DNA of 64,000 nucleotides from Gaoshiqia hydrogeniformans (GCF_049347105.1 NZ_CP186334.1:682001-746000), one strand, 5' to 3'; shown: positions 33,306 to 43,539, counted from the first letter of the stretch. Numbers and translations are program-made. Notes: generated from the letters alone by a model not told the origin.

Positions 33306-34937
33306 ATGGCAAAAGAAATTAAATTCAATATTGAAGCAAGAGACCAGCTGAAAAAAGGGGTTGATAAACTGGCTGATGCCGTGAAAGTGACACTTGGCCC
33401 GAAAGGACGTAATGTCGTGATCGAGAAAAAATTCGGCGCTCCCCAGATTACGAAAGACGGGGTAACCGTAGCCAAAGAAATCGAACTGGCTGATGCTTAC
33501 GAAAACATTGGCGCCCAAATGGTAAAAGAAGTAGCCAGCAAAACAGGCGACGACGCCGGCGACGGTACAACAACAGCCACCGTATTGGCACAGGCCATTA
33601 TCCAGGTTGGCTTAAAAAACGTGACTGCCGGAGCCAACCCGATGGACCTGAAACGCGGGATCGACAAAGCGGTTGCCAAAGTGGTGGAAAGCATCAAAAA
33701 TCAATCTCAAAATATTGGTGATGATTTCAACAAAATCAAATCAGTTGCCAAAGTTTCTGCCAATGGCGACGAAGCAATCGGCAGCCTGATTGCCGAAGCC
33801 ATGGAAAAAGTACACAAAGAAGGCGTCATTACGGTTGAAGAAGCAAAAGGCACCGAAACTTATGTCGACGTTGTTGAAGGGATGCAGTTCGACCGCGGAT
33901 ACATCTCTCCGTATTTCATTACCAACACCGAAAAAATGGCCGCTGAACTGGATCATCCGTTCATCCTGATTCACGACAAAAAAATCAGCACCATGAAAGA
34001 CCTGCTTCCTGTATTGGAACAAACAGCCCAGACCGGTCGTCCGCTGATGATTGTTGCCGAAGATGTTGACGGCGAAGCGCTGGCCACCCTGGTTGTTAAC
34101 CGTCTGCGCGGTTCGTTGAAAGTATGCGCCGTGAAAGCTCCCGGCTTTGGCGACCGTCGTAAAGAAATGCTGGAAGACCTGGCCGTATTAACCGGAGGTA
34201 GCGTCATTACCGAAGAAAAAGGTATGAAACTCGAAGATACCACCCTGGACATGCTGGGTAACGCCGAAAAAATTACCGTTGACAAAGAAAACACAACCAT
34301 TGTGGCAGGAGCCGGCGATCAGGCAACCATCAACGCGCGTGTAGCGATGATTAAACGCCAGATTGAAGCAACAACTTCGGACTACGACCGTGAAAAATTG
34401 CAGGAACGTTTGGCCAAACTGGCCGGCGGTGTTGCTGTTCTTTACGTTGGCGCAGCCTCTGAAGTGGAAATGAAAGAGAAAAAAGACCGCGTTGACGATG
34501 CACTGAGCGCCACCCGCGCTGCTGTTGAAGAAGGAATCGTACCTGGCGGCGGTGTGGCTTACATCCGCGCTATGGCCGTATTGGAAGGAATGACCGGCGA
34601 AAACGAAGACGAAACAACCGGTATTGAGATCGTGAAACGCGCCATCGAAGAACCGCTTCGCCAGATTGTGATCAACGCCGGTAAAGAAGGCGCCGTTGTG
34701 GCACAAAAAGTTCGCGAGGGCAAAGGCGATTTCGGTTACAATGCCCGTACCGACGAATACCAGAACCTGCTGGAAAGCGGCGTAATCGACCCGGCCAAAG
34801 TAACCCGCGTTGCACTGGAAAATGCAGCATCAATTGCCGGCATGTTCCTGACAACCGAATGTGTTTTGGTTGACGAGAAAGAAGAAAAAGCTCCGGCTAT
34901 GCCTCCAATGGGCGGCGGCATGGGAGGCATGATGTAA
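33306..34937 (+). CDS. groEL: Chaperonin GroEL
   Basis: A 543-residue ATP-driven folding chaperone that forms double heptameric rings. Motifs: KVTLGPKGRNVVIEKKFG, DGVTVAKEIEL, GDDAGDGTTTATVLAQAI (ATP site), and the C-terminal GGMGGMM tail. The length and sequence are standard. A single groESL pair is seen in this window. Confidence 0.99.
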   Translation: MAKEIKFNIEARDQLKKGVDKLADAVKVTLGPKGRNVVIEKKFGAPQITKDGVTVAKEIELADAYENIGAQMVKEVASKTGDDAGDGTTTATVLAQAIIQVGLKNVTAGANPMDLKRGIDKAVAKVVESIKNQSQNIGDDFNKIKSVAKVSANGDEAIGSLIAEAMEKVHKEGVITVEEAKGTETYVDVVEGMQFDRGYISPYFITNTEKMAAELDHPFILIHDKKISTMKDLLPVLEQTAQTGRPLMIVAEDVDGEALATLVVNRLRGSLKVCAVKAPGFGDRRKEMLEDLAVLTGGSVITEEKGMKLEDTTLDMLGNAEKITVDKENTTIVAGAGDQATINARVAMIKRQIEATTSDYDREKLQERLAKLAGGVAVLYVGAASEVEMKEKKDRVDDALSATRAAVEEGIVPGGGVAYIRAMAVLEGMTGENEDETTGIEIVKRAIEEPLRQIVINAGKEGAVVAQKVREGKGDFGYNARTDEYQNLLESGVIDPAKVTRVALENAASIAGMFLTTECVLVDEKEEKAPAMPPMGGGMGGMM

Positions 34938-34971
34938 TTCACACAGAAAAGTAAGATTACTTACATAGTCC

Positions 34972-35003
34972 ACAGCGCAACCTTCCGGTTGCGCTGTTTT
35001 TTT
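34972..35003 (+). terminator. Rho-independent terminator after groEL
   Basis: CAGCGCAACC and GGTTGCGCTG form a perfect 10-bp stem with a TTCC loop, followed by seven T residues. Confidence 0.93.
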
Positions 35004-35048
35004 ATGCCGGGTTTATTTTCGCAAAACAGCTGATTCCAAATTCTCCCG

Positions 35049-35080
35049 AAAAAAAATCCCCGGTTCAGAAAACCAGGGAT
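35049..35080 (-). terminator. Rho-independent terminator of the acyl-CoA ligase gene (minus strand)
   Basis: On the minus strand ATCCCTGGTT pairs with AACCGGGGAT (one mismatch) around a 5-base loop and is followed by a T8 run. It lies 27 bp after the ligase stop codon. Confidence 0.8.
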
Positions 35081-35106
35081 CGTATTGTTTTGCTTAGATT
35101 TTACAT

Positions 35107-36753
35107 TTACGAATAATACAAAAAACGCTTAATTTTTTGCGTCGGCGTTTTCTCAAACGGAACCGGCTGAAGAATAATCGTCTGAATCCGGGAGAATTTA
35201 TTGACTTCTTCATTGACTTTTTGCTGAATCTCATTCAGAATTTCATCAACCCGGTGATTAAATTTCTGTACAGCTTCTTCTTTCATTTGTTTGAAGCGGG
35301 CCTCAATTTCTTCCATGTTCAGGTGAACCATCGCCACCAGACGCCCTTTTTGCTGAATAACCAACGATTCCAGAACAAATTCCATCCGGTTGATCAACGA
35401 TTCAATTTCTTCCGGATAAATGTTCTCGCCGCTGGCGCCAACAATCATATTTTTAATCCGTCCTTTGATATACAGGAACCCGGATCTGTCGAATTTTCCC
35501 AGATCGCCTGTCCGAAACCAGCAGTCTTCGGTAAAAACATCAGCGGTTAGTTGCGGTTCTTTGTAATATCCTTTCATCACATTCTCTCCCCTGGCCTGAA
35601 CTTCACCCTCGCCTGTTGCCGGATTGGCATTGGCTACACGCAGTTCGACGCCCCGGAGCGGTATCCCGGTCGAGAGGTAGCGGACATTTTTGCCGACGGC
35701 GCCTGCCAACAGGGGCGAAGTTTCGGTTAACCCGTAGCCAATCGCAAGCGGAAAGCCGGCATCCATCAAAAAACGCTCGACCTGGTCATCCAGTTTGGCG
35801 CCGCCAATACCGAAAAACCTCAACTCGCCACCAAAGGTTTGATAAAGTTTTTTACCGGCAATGCGGCTTAAAATCCGTTTAAATGGCCTGATCTGATACA
35901 AACTCCTGGTGATTGGATTACTGTTAATCTGTGGAAGGATCTTTCCTTTGTAAACCTTTTCGATAATCAACGGGACAACCAGCATAATGGTTGGTTTCAC
36001 TACCTGCAAGGCCGGCAGTAAAACAGGCGCTGTAGGTGGTTTGCGCAAATAATAAACCGATGCGCCGTGCATAACCGGGAAAATCAGTCCCAGTGTGTTT
36101 TCAAATGTATGAGAAAGCGGCAGCACCGACAAAAATCGGTCGGAAGGACTAATATCCTGAAAATAATAACTTTGCCTTGCCGTCCAAACCACATTTTTGT
36201 GGGTCAGCATCACCCCTTTCGACTTACCGGTAGTTCCTGACGTATAAATAATGGACACTAAATCTTCTTCATCAACATCTTCGTATTCAAAATCAAGCGG
36301 TTCTTCAGCGCGGTTAAAGACAGGATAATCTTCGCTGTTTACTTCCCTGAAGTTTTCGATCCGGATGATCTTCAGCAAAGGATACTCATCCGGTTCAAGT
36401 TTGCTTATCAAATTTTCAGAAACAAAAACGGCTTCCACCTCTGCATGTTGAAGGATGTTCCGTATTTCGTTGGTATGAAAATCGGGTAAAACAGGAACGG
36501 CCACCGCTCCAACCGAAGCAATGGCAAAAAAAGCAACGCCCCAGTTGGGCATATTGGTACTGAGAATCGCAATTTTTGCCCCCCGGCGAATGCCCATGAC
36601 ACGCAACTGCGTCCCTAATTTTTCAACTTCTGATTGCAATTCACGGTAAGTTCTGGTTTCTTCTCCCGCAAACACCAACGAATTCCGATCACCATAACGT
36701 TCAAAACTGGCCTGCAACATGGCAGGCATCGTCAATTTTTCCGATCCACCCAT
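35107..36753 (-). CDS. Long-chain fatty acid-CoA ligase / AMP-binding protein
   Basis: A 548-residue ANL-family enzyme that activates a fatty or other carboxylic acid as acyl-AMP, then acyl-CoA. Motifs: the P-loop IIYTSGTTGKSKGVMLTH, GYGLTETSPLL, the Asp of WFRTGDLGKFDRSGFLYIKG, and the catalytic Lys near the C-terminus (FEKTPTQKIKRFLYY). ATG 36753 is chosen; the longer frame to 36807 adds a short hydrophobic stretch absent from the family. It is a single transcript with its own terminator. Chain-length preference cannot be told. Confidence 0.93.
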   Translation of the reverse strand: MGGSEKLTMPAMLQASFERYGDRNSLVFAGEETRTYRELQSEVEKLGTQLRVMGIRRGAKIAILSTNMPNWGVAFFAIASVGAVAVPVLPDFHTNEIRNILQHAEVEAVFVSENLISKLEPDEYPLLKIIRIENFREVNSEDYPVFNRAEEPLDFEYEDVDEEDLVSIIYTSGTTGKSKGVMLTHKNVVWTARQSYYFQDISPSDRFLSVLPLSHTFENTLGLIFPVMHGASVYYLRKPPTAPVLLPALQVVKPTIMLVVPLIIEKVYKGKILPQINSNPITRSLYQIRPFKRILSRIAGKKLYQTFGGELRFFGIGGAKLDDQVERFLMDAGFPLAIGYGLTETSPLLAGAVGKNVRYLSTGIPLRGVELRVANANPATGEGEVQARGENVMKGYYKEPQLTADVFTEDCWFRTGDLGKFDRSGFLYIKGRIKNMIVGASGENIYPEEIESLINRMEFVLESLVIQQKGRLVAMVHLNMEEIEARFKQMKEEAVQKFNHRVDEILNEIQQKVNEEVNKFSRIQTIILQPVPFEKTPTQKIKRFLYYS

Positions 36754-36900
36754 AATTTCAACACATAACTTCCTCAATAACAAAGGAAAAACAAAAAAGA
36801 TCAGCAAAAATAATCATTTCTGCGACACCTTATCGATTTTTAACATGTTTTAGTACAGCCATTATCCACCTTTAATCATGCCGCCAGTCAAAAAAACCGT

Positions 36901-37869
36901 TTATTCAGGAGCAATTTCCCTGTACCAGCGTACAAAATTTTTTACACCTTCTTCGAATGCAAATTTTGGCTGGTAACCAAACAGTCGGTTCGCTTTGCCG
37001 ATGTTGGCAAAGGTAATGTCTACATCACCTGCCTGCATCGGGAGTTGTTTGATCCGGGCCTTTTTCCCGGTGGCCTTTTCAATAGCCGCAATCATATCGC
37101 TCAGGGTTACCGGCTGGTTGTTGCCCAGATTGACCGTTTCGTACACCTGGTCGTTTTCAAACAGGTAGCCGAGGGCCCGGCAAATGCCGTCAACCGTGTC
37201 TTCGTAATAGGTATAATCGCGCGATGTACTTCCATCGCCAAACATCGGGATTTCCTGTTCATTCATAATCAGGCGGGTAAATTTATGAATGGCCAGATCG
37301 GGACGCTGGCGGGGGCCGAATACCGTGAAGAAGCGCATATTAACAATATCGAGCCCGTAAAGTGAATGATAGGTATAGTTAATCAACTCGCAGGCTTTTT
37401 TTGTGAAGGCATAGGGAGAAATCGGATTACTCACATCCTGTTCCTCGTGAAACGGGATTTCTTTACTATTCCCGTAAACCGACGAAGACGAAGCAAAAGC
37501 CATCTTTTTGATCCCTCTGTTTTTCATCAGGTCCAGCAAATTTTGGGTAGCGACGATGTTGGCGCGAATGTAGCCCGCCGGATCTTCAATCGATGGTCGC
37601 ACACCTGCTTTCCCGGCCAGATGAACAATGGCATCAATGGATTTTCCTTCGAGACTGGCCGACAACACCCTAAAATCAGCCAGGTCAAATTCAAAAAAAT
37701 CGAAGTCGGGATTAAAGCGGAATCCGCTCAGGTTCCGTTGCTTGACGGTTTTATCATAAAAAGGATCGAAATTATCGATGCCAATCACCCGATGACCATC
37801 TGTCAACAGTTTCTCGCAAAGATGCGAACCAATAAATCCGGCACAACCGGTAACTACAATCGTTGCCAT
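36901..37869 (-). CDS. NAD-dependent sugar epimerase, UDP-glucuronate 4-epimerase type
   Basis: A 322-residue extended short-chain dehydrogenase. The NAD motif is VTGCAGFIGSHLCE; the catalytic Ser and Tyr-Lys are in FASSSSVYGN and SPYAFTKKACE. The pattern PYAFTKKA with FFTVFGPRQRPDLAIHKF and IPMFGDGSTSRDYTY is typical of UDP-glucuronate 4-epimerases, which make UDP-galacturonate for capsule or LPS. Its start lies two bases after the stop of the upstream minus-strand gene, so the two form an operon that suggests envelope glycan modification. Confidence 0.9.
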   Translation of the reverse strand: MATIVVTGCAGFIGSHLCEKLLTDGHRVIGIDNFDPFYDKTVKQRNLSGFRFNPDFDFFEFDLADFRVLSASLEGKSIDAIVHLAGKAGVRPSIEDPAGYIRANIVATQNLLDLMKNRGIKKMAFASSSSVYGNSKEIPFHEEQDVSNPISPYAFTKKACELINYTYHSLYGLDIVNMRFFTVFGPRQRPDLAIHKFTRLIMNEQEIPMFGDGSTSRDYTYYEDTVDGICRALGYLFENDQVYETVNLGNNQPVTLSDMIAAIEKATGKKARIKQLPMQAGDVDITFANIGKANRLFGYQPKFAFEEGVKNFVRWYREIAPE

Positions 37870-37870
37870 G

Positions 37871-38560
37871 TTATTTAATTTTTTCGGATACGTAGGCGAT
37901 CAGTTTGTGAACTGCCGGAATATTTAACCGGCTGAATAAACTTTTCCTGTTATAATGGATCAGGATATTTCTCAGGTAAATAAACAATCCCAAACTGTGG
38001 GATGCAAGCAAAACCAGGTCGAAGCGCAGCAAACCGTAGATAAAGATCATGGCCGACCCGCAAATACTGATGACCCAGAAACCAACCGGCAAAACCGATT
38101 CTTTTTTGTTCTCGGAATAAAGCCACTGGTAAAAGAACCGGGAAATAAAAATGATCTGGGCCAAAATTCCCCAAATCATCAGCAATAAAGGATTGTTTTC
38201 ATTTTTAAAGAAGGTATCCAGCGTATAGGCTGTTCCAAAAAAAAGGAACCCCAGGATGAATACCGGTGTCACCAAAATACCTGCACGAAAAACCCGGGAC
38301 ATGGGCTTCCAGTCTCCTTTTAACTGAATATTCCGAACATAAATAAAATACACCAGAATTTGCCCGATCAGGATAGCGGCGTCGTCTCTTAAAATTCCGT
38401 ATATGATCATTAAAACCGAGGCAAGCAAGCTAATTTTCCAAAATAAGGTGGGCGATAAAACCTTCCCTTCATGCTCCGATTTAAACCACTGGACAATTGT
38501 CCTTCCAAAAAACAGAATCTGTGACAACAAGCCGATTGAAATAACGAGAAAATGATCCAT
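37871..38560 (-). CDS. Membrane protein with two tandem LAB_N domains
   Basis: A 229-residue polytopic membrane protein of about six helices. Two repeats of the lipid-A-disaccharide synthase N-terminal domain are visible: residues about 10-82 (QILFFGRTIVQWFKSEHEGK, LIGQILVYFIYVRNI) and about 130-205 (QIIFISRFFYQWLYSENKKE, SLGLFIYLRNILI). The W-x-x-SE-x-x-x-x and Y-x-RN elements recur in each. The catalytic part of LpxB is absent, so it is not LpxB. Homologous stand-alone domains are thought to act in lipid or glycolipid handling; here the neighbour is a UDP-sugar epimerase. Confidence 0.88.
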   Translation of the reverse strand: MDHFLVISIGLLSQILFFGRTIVQWFKSEHEGKVLSPTLFWKISLLASVLMIIYGILRDDAAILIGQILVYFIYVRNIQLKGDWKPMSRVFRAGILVTPVFILGFLFFGTAYTLDTFFKNENNPLLLMIWGILAQIIFISRFFYQWLYSENKKESVLPVGFWVISICGSAMIFIYGLLRFDLVLLASHSLGLFIYLRNILIHYNRKSLFSRLNIPAVHKLIAYVSEKIK

Positions 38561-38665
38561 CTGAACTGATTTTCAAAGTTGCAAAGATAACTGAATTATA
38601 CGGCAGATGTACGAAAAGAGAGCAGTTAACCGCGTCAGGCCCTGTAATTGTTCCCAAAATTTAAA

Positions 38666-38673
38666 TATCTTTG
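38666..38673 (+). promoter_or_regulatory. Candidate -7 box for lepA
   Basis: TATCTTTG matches TAnnTTTG about 137 bp before the lepA start. The -33 element is weak. The rest of the 249-bp spacer has no gene. Confidence 0.35.
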
Positions 38674-38809
38674 CGCAAAATCATTGCCGGAGTGGTTGAT
38701 TGATAGTTTATTGAAGCATGATCGGAGGGGATGGCCCTGTATGATACGGCACAGATGGATTAAATCATTCAAATAGCGGCGGTTTCGAAGACAAAAACAC
38801 AAAATTCAG

Positions 38810-40597
38810 ATGAACAGAATTCGTAACTTTTGCATTATTGCACATATTGATCACGGAAAAAGCACCTTGGCTGACCGATTGCTCGAATTTACCAAAACCG
38901 TGAGCGAACGGGACATGCAGGAGCAGGTGCTCGATAATATGGACCTGGAAAAAGAGCGTGGGATTACCATTAAAAGCCACGCCATTCAGATGGATTATGA
39001 ACAGGATGGTGAAAAATATGTGTTGAACCTGATCGATACCCCGGGACATGTCGACTTTTCCTACGAAGTTTCCCGTTCCATTGCTGCATGCGAAGGCGCC
39101 CTGCTCATCGTGGATTCAACGCAGGGAATCCAGGCCCAGACCATCTCAAATTTGTACCTGGCCCTGGAGCACGACCTCGAAATTATTCCCGTGCTGAACA
39201 AAATGGACCTCCCCAACGCCATGCCCGAAGTGGTAGAAGAACAAATTATCGACCTGATCGGATGTAAACGGACGGATATTATCCGGGCCAGCGGAAAAAC
39301 CGGCGAAGGCGTGGAAGACATCCTGCGCCGGATTGTCGAAGTAATTCCCGCGCCCAAAGGCGACCCCGAAGCTCCCTTGCAAGCCTTGATCTTTGACTCG
39401 GTTTTCAACTCGTTCAGAGGGGTCATCGCCTATTTTAAAATCGAGAACGGCACCATCAAAAAAGGCGATCTGGTCAAGTTCGTCAACACGAAAAAAGAAT
39501 ACGATGCCGATGAAATCGGGGTACTTCGATTGGGACTGGAACCCCGGGCCAGCCTAAGCGCCGGCGACGTGGGTTATATTATCTCAGGAATTAAAATGGC
39601 CAAAGAGGTGAAAGTGGGCGACACCATTACCCACCGGATGCGGCCCTGCGACAAAGCCATTGAGGGATTTGAAGAAGTAAAACCGATGGTATTTGCAGGA
39701 GTTTACCCGATTGATGCCGAAGATTATGAAGACCTCCGTTCGTCGATGGAGAAACTGCAGTTGAACGATGCATCACTCACCTATGAGCCGGAAGCGTCGG
39801 CCGCACTGGGGTTCGGGTTTCGCTGCGGATTTCTGGGCATGTTGCATATGGAAATCATTCAGGAACGCCTGGATCGCGAATTCGACATGAATGTGATTAC
39901 CACCGTGCCGAACGTGTCGTACCGCGTACACACCACCGATGATGAAACCCTCCAGGTTTACAATCCCAGCGGGATGCCGTCGGCCAACAAAATTAATGAA
40001 ATTGAAGAACCGTATATCCGGGCACAAATCATTACAAAATCAGATTACATCGGCCAGGTGATGACGCTCTGCCTTGAAAAAAGAGGCACCCTGACCAAAC
40101 AGGATTACCTGACTGCCGAACGCGCCGAGCTGACCTTCGACCTGCCTTTGGGCGAAATCGTATTCGATTTCTACGATAAGCTGAAGTCTATCTCGCGTGG
40201 ATATGCTTCGTTTGACTACCACATGACCGGCTACAAACCGGCCAAACTGGTTCGTCTGGATATCCTGCTAAACGGCGAAATGGTAGATGCATTGTCGTCG
40301 CTGATTCACTTCGACAATGCCTACAACCTGGGACGCCGCATGTGCGAAAAACTGAAAGAATTGATCCCTCGCCAGCAGTTCGATATCGCGATTCAGGCGG
40401 CTATTGGAGCCAAAATTATCGCCCGCGAAACCATTAAGGCAGTACGAAAGGATGTAACGGCCAAGTGTTACGGCGGCGATATTACCCGGAAGCGAAAACT
40501 GCTTGAAAAACAGAAGAAAGGTAAGAAACGGATGAAGCAGGTAGGCAACGTGGAGGTACCACAAAAAGCGTTCATGGCTGTTTTAAAACTGGATTAA
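38810..40597 (+). CDS. lepA: Elongation factor 4 (ribosomal back-translocase LepA)
   Basis: A 595-residue translational GTPase. G1 is AHIDHGKSTLAD, G3 is DTPGHVDF, G4 is NKMDLP. The domain order is that of LepA, with the diagnostic C-terminal part (AIGAKIIARETIKAVRKDVT, AKCYGGDITRKRKLLEKQKK). It acts on stalled ribosomes and is nearly universal. Length and start agree with the family. Confidence 0.98.
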   Translation: MNRIRNFCIIAHIDHGKSTLADRLLEFTKTVSERDMQEQVLDNMDLEKERGITIKSHAIQMDYEQDGEKYVLNLIDTPGHVDFSYEVSRSIAACEGALLIVDSTQGIQAQTISNLYLALEHDLEIIPVLNKMDLPNAMPEVVEEQIIDLIGCKRTDIIRASGKTGEGVEDILRRIVEVIPAPKGDPEAPLQALIFDSVFNSFRGVIAYFKIENGTIKKGDLVKFVNTKKEYDADEIGVLRLGLEPRASLSAGDVGYIISGIKMAKEVKVGDTITHRMRPCDKAIEGFEEVKPMVFAGVYPIDAEDYEDLRSSMEKLQLNDASLTYEPEASAALGFGFRCGFLGMLHMEIIQERLDREFDMNVITTVPNVSYRVHTTDDETLQVYNPSGMPSANKINEIEEPYIRAQIITKSDYIGQVMTLCLEKRGTLTKQDYLTAERAELTFDLPLGEIVFDFYDKLKSISRGYASFDYHMTGYKPAKLVRLDILLNGEMVDALSSLIHFDNAYNLGRRMCEKLKELIPRQQFDIAIQAAIGAKIIARETIKAVRKDVTAKCYGGDITRKRKLLEKQKKGKKRMKQVGNVEVPQKAFMAVLKLD

Positions 40598-40673
40598 ACG
40601 GAACATAAATTACCCGGAAACTGAAATTTATCTGTTCGCCGGACGTTATTCTGAAAAAACGGAAACCGAACCT

Positions 40674-42650
40674 ATGGAATTGGGCCTGTTAAAAGATATC
40701 GTCACTATTTTTGCCTTATCTACCGCGGTAAATTACTTGTTTACCAGGATCAAAGTACCGACCATCATTGGTTATCTTTTAACCGGAGTTGTTGCCGGAC
40801 CTTACGCGTTGGGTTTAATCGGCTCGCCTCATCAGATTGAATTGTTAGCCGAAATCGGCGTTGTGCTGCTGATGTTTACCATCGGTCTGGAATTTTCAAT
40901 CAACCACTTATTCAAGATCAGGAAGATTGTGTTTGCCGGCGGTTTTATGCAGTTGATTTTAACCGCCGGTGTTACCATGCTGGTTGCCCGCTTGTATCAG
41001 CTGGGCTGGGAAAGCGCTCTTTTTGTGGGTTTCTTAACCGCGCTGAGTAGTACCGCCGTGGTTTTAAAGCTGATGCAGGAACGCTCTGAAATTACTTCAA
41101 ATTACGGTCGCACCGTGGTTGGCATTTTAATCTTCCAGGATATTATTCTAATCCCTTTGCTCCTTTTTACCCCGGTGCTGGGAGGCGAAGTCAGCGGACA
41201 AGGAGATCAGTTGCTTTTGTTGCTTGGAAAAACAGTGATCCTGATCGGACTGGTGTATATCGGGAACCGGTGGCTTATGCCCAAATTGCTCGAAATGGTG
41301 GCCCATACCAAAAATCAGGAGCTGTTTATGATGTGCATTTTTGTGATTTGCCTGTCGGTGGCCCTGCTGACCTCGAAAATGGGTATTTCACTGGCCTTTG
41401 GCGCGTTCCTCGCCGGCCTGATGATCTCCGAATCGGAATACAGCGCCAACGCGTTCGGCCATCTGATCCCGTTTAAAGATACTTTCACCAGTTTCTTTTT
41501 TGTGAGTATAGGCATGTTGCTCGATCTGAGTTTTATCGCCAATCATCCGGGCCTGGTATTCTCCACAGTTTTACTGGTTCTGGTCATCAAGATGCTGATT
41601 GCGTCGGGTACGGCATTTGTGCTTGGGCATACGCTCCGCGGGACCATCATGGTTGGTTTTGCCTTGTGCCAGGTTGGCGAATTCTCGTTTATCCTGGCCC
41701 AGTCAGGCCTGAAGTTCGAGATCATTCCTCCGTACTATTACCAACTGTTTCTGGCAACAGCCATTGTCAGTATGTCGGTAACCCCATTACTGATTATGAT
41801 CTCGCGCCCGGTTGCTAACCGGATCTTAAAATTGCCCCTGCCGGCTTATGTGATCGAAGGACTGTTTCCTTTACCTCAGATAGAAATACCTGATTTACAC
41901 GATCATGTTGTTTTTATCGGGAAGGACTCTCGTTCGGTCAACCTGTCGGTCATGGCCAAACACCTGGATATTCCGTATATATCCATCGTTTTTGATCCGG
42001 GTACTGTTAAAAAAATGCAGGGTCGGGGCGAAACCGTGATCTACGGTGATGCCACCAATGAACCCATCCTGGAAAAAGCACACATCCAAACGGCTGATAT
42101 TGTTGTTTTGTCGGTCGGAAATTTGATTGTTGCCACGACAATCATTGAACGGATCCGGCATCTCAATCCGCAAATTTTCATCATTGTCCGCACCAAATAT
42201 GTGTCTGATGTTGAAGAACTTTACCGAAACGGGGCCAATCAGGTCATTCCTGAGGAATTTGAAACAGCCATCAACCTCTTCGATCGGGTATTGAACAAAA
42301 GGCTGATCCCACAACGGGAAATTAACCGGGTGGTAGCCAAAATCCGTGATCATCATTACGGGATCTTCCGTGATGAGTCGGATGACTCCAACCAAATCTT
42401 TAAAGAACTTCCCAACCTGAATATTGTTGCCCTGAAAGTTCGCGAAGGCTCAGGCCTGATTGGAAAGAGCATTCGTGAAATCCAGTTCCGAAAGGTTTAC
42501 GACATCACCTTACTGGCCATCCTGCGAAAAGACGATCTGATGGAACATCCGGACCCGGACGTGTCGCTCCAGGAATCGGACACCGTTTATATTTTAGGAA
42601 AACAGGAGCAAATTGCCCAGGCTTTCGACTTATTCGGCCAGGAAAATTAG
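40674..42650 (+). CDS. CPA2-family monovalent cation:proton antiporter, KefB-like, with RCK domains
   Basis: A 658-residue inner-membrane transporter. The first 390 residues carry about 12 membrane helices with the exchanger motifs (IGYLLTGVVAGP, LLMFTIGLEFSI, LSSTAVVLKLM, SLAFGAFLAGLMISESEY). Residues about 405-525 form an RCK-N/TrkA-N domain (VVFIGKDSRSVNLSVMAKHL, IVRTKYVSDVEELYRNGAN). The last 85 residues form a TrkA-C domain (VREGSGLIGKSIREIQFRKV). It exports K+ or Na+ in exchange for protons, gated by the RCK part. Confidence 0.95.
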   Translation: MELGLLKDIVTIFALSTAVNYLFTRIKVPTIIGYLLTGVVAGPYALGLIGSPHQIELLAEIGVVLLMFTIGLEFSINHLFKIRKIVFAGGFMQLILTAGVTMLVARLYQLGWESALFVGFLTALSSTAVVLKLMQERSEITSNYGRTVVGILIFQDIILIPLLLFTPVLGGEVSGQGDQLLLLLGKTVILIGLVYIGNRWLMPKLLEMVAHTKNQELFMMCIFVICLSVALLTSKMGISLAFGAFLAGLMISESEYSANAFGHLIPFKDTFTSFFFVSIGMLLDLSFIANHPGLVFSTVLLVLVIKMLIASGTAFVLGHTLRGTIMVGFALCQVGEFSFILAQSGLKFEIIPPYYYQLFLATAIVSMSVTPLLIMISRPVANRILKLPLPAYVIEGLFPLPQIEIPDLHDHVVFIGKDSRSVNLSVMAKHLDIPYISIVFDPGTVKKMQGRGETVIYGDATNEPILEKAHIQTADIVVLSVGNLIVATTIIERIRHLNPQIFIIVRTKYVSDVEELYRNGANQVIPEEFETAINLFDRVLNKRLIPQREINRVVAKIRDHHYGIFRDESDDSNQIFKELPNLNIVALKVREGSGLIGKSIREIQFRKVYDITLLAILRKDDLMEHPDPDVSLQESDTVYILGKQEQIAQAFDLFGQEN

Positions 42651-42659
42651 CGCTTGCCT

Positions 42660-43421
42660 TTATTCGTAAATCTCTTTTAGATTGAGATTTGACAGTTCCA
42701 GCATAAATTCGCTGTATTGTTTGACCAGGTACTCGAAAAAGCGACGCCCTTTTTCTCTCGTAGCCAATTTGGGGTTTCCGATTCCGGTGTCAGTGGTCAC
42801 CTGTGTCCATTGGCGTTCGGCCCAGGCCCAATTCTGGTTCAGCGCTTTAACCCTGAATTTTTTACTATGCCCCTCTCCCGCTTCGTCCAACGGTAAAACC
42901 AGTTCCGGTTTCAGGTGTAACATCAGGCTGGTTTCGGTTTCATCGGCGTGGTCGCCTGGCTGCGTGAAGAAGTTCTCGCGTCCCGGCATCTTAAACCAGT
43001 GGCTGACACAGATGAACAAGTCCGGAAATTCCAGGTTAAGTTCCCTAACCATCTGATTGAAGTCGTTGCCACCATGCCCGTTTATGATGAGCAGTTTACG
43101 AAACCCCTGGCGGTTTAATGAATCGGCCACATCGTGCAAAATGCGCGCCTGGGTCGACGGGTTCAGGTTGATCGTCAGTTTAATATCGGATTGGCCCGTA
43201 TTTACGCCAAACGGAACGGCGGGCAACACGATGACCTGTGCACCTTGCTTATTGGCTTCTTGTGCCGCTTCGGCCGAGATGGCTTCAATCTGGTAATTAT
43301 CGGTTGCATACGGCAGGTGGTAATTATGCGCCTCGGTAGCCCCCCACGGCAGGACAACCAATTCAACTCGTTGGTCTTTGATCGTTTTCCAGCAACTTTC
43401 AGCAAGTTTGGGTGATTTCAT
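42660..43421 (-). CDS. Creatininase family amidohydrolase
   Basis: A 253-residue metal-dependent hydrolase. Binding residues are in LPWGATEAHNYHLPYATDNY (Glu, His, Asp), the NGHGGND motif, and HADETETSLML (Glu). The family includes creatininase, the riboflavin-pathway formamide hydrolase ArfB and mycofactocin peptidase MftE; no neighbour points to one of these, so the substrate is open. It converges with the antiporter gene, only nine bases apart. Confidence 0.92.
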   Translation of the reverse strand: MKSPKLAESCWKTIKDQRVELVVLPWGATEAHNYHLPYATDNYQIEAISAEAAQEANKQGAQVIVLPAVPFGVNTGQSDIKLTINLNPSTQARILHDVADSLNRQGFRKLLIINGHGGNDFNQMVRELNLEFPDLFICVSHWFKMPGRENFFTQPGDHADETETSLMLHLKPELVLPLDEAGEGHSKKFRVKALNQNWAWAERQWTQVTTDTGIGNPKLATREKGRRFFEYLVKQYSEFMLELSNLNLKEIYE

Positions 43422-43539
43422 GAGATTTATTTTGATTACACGAATTTAACAGATTCAACCGGATATTAAAACTTCTTCCAATTAACAGGAACGATAAACA
43501 CTTTCGCTGTATTCTTGTTCTCATAAAAAAAGTGTAAAA

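Noticed and set aside
37871..38560. LpxB (lipid-A-disaccharide synthase)
   Set aside because: Only the membrane LAB_N domain is present, twice; the glycosyltransferase part is missing.
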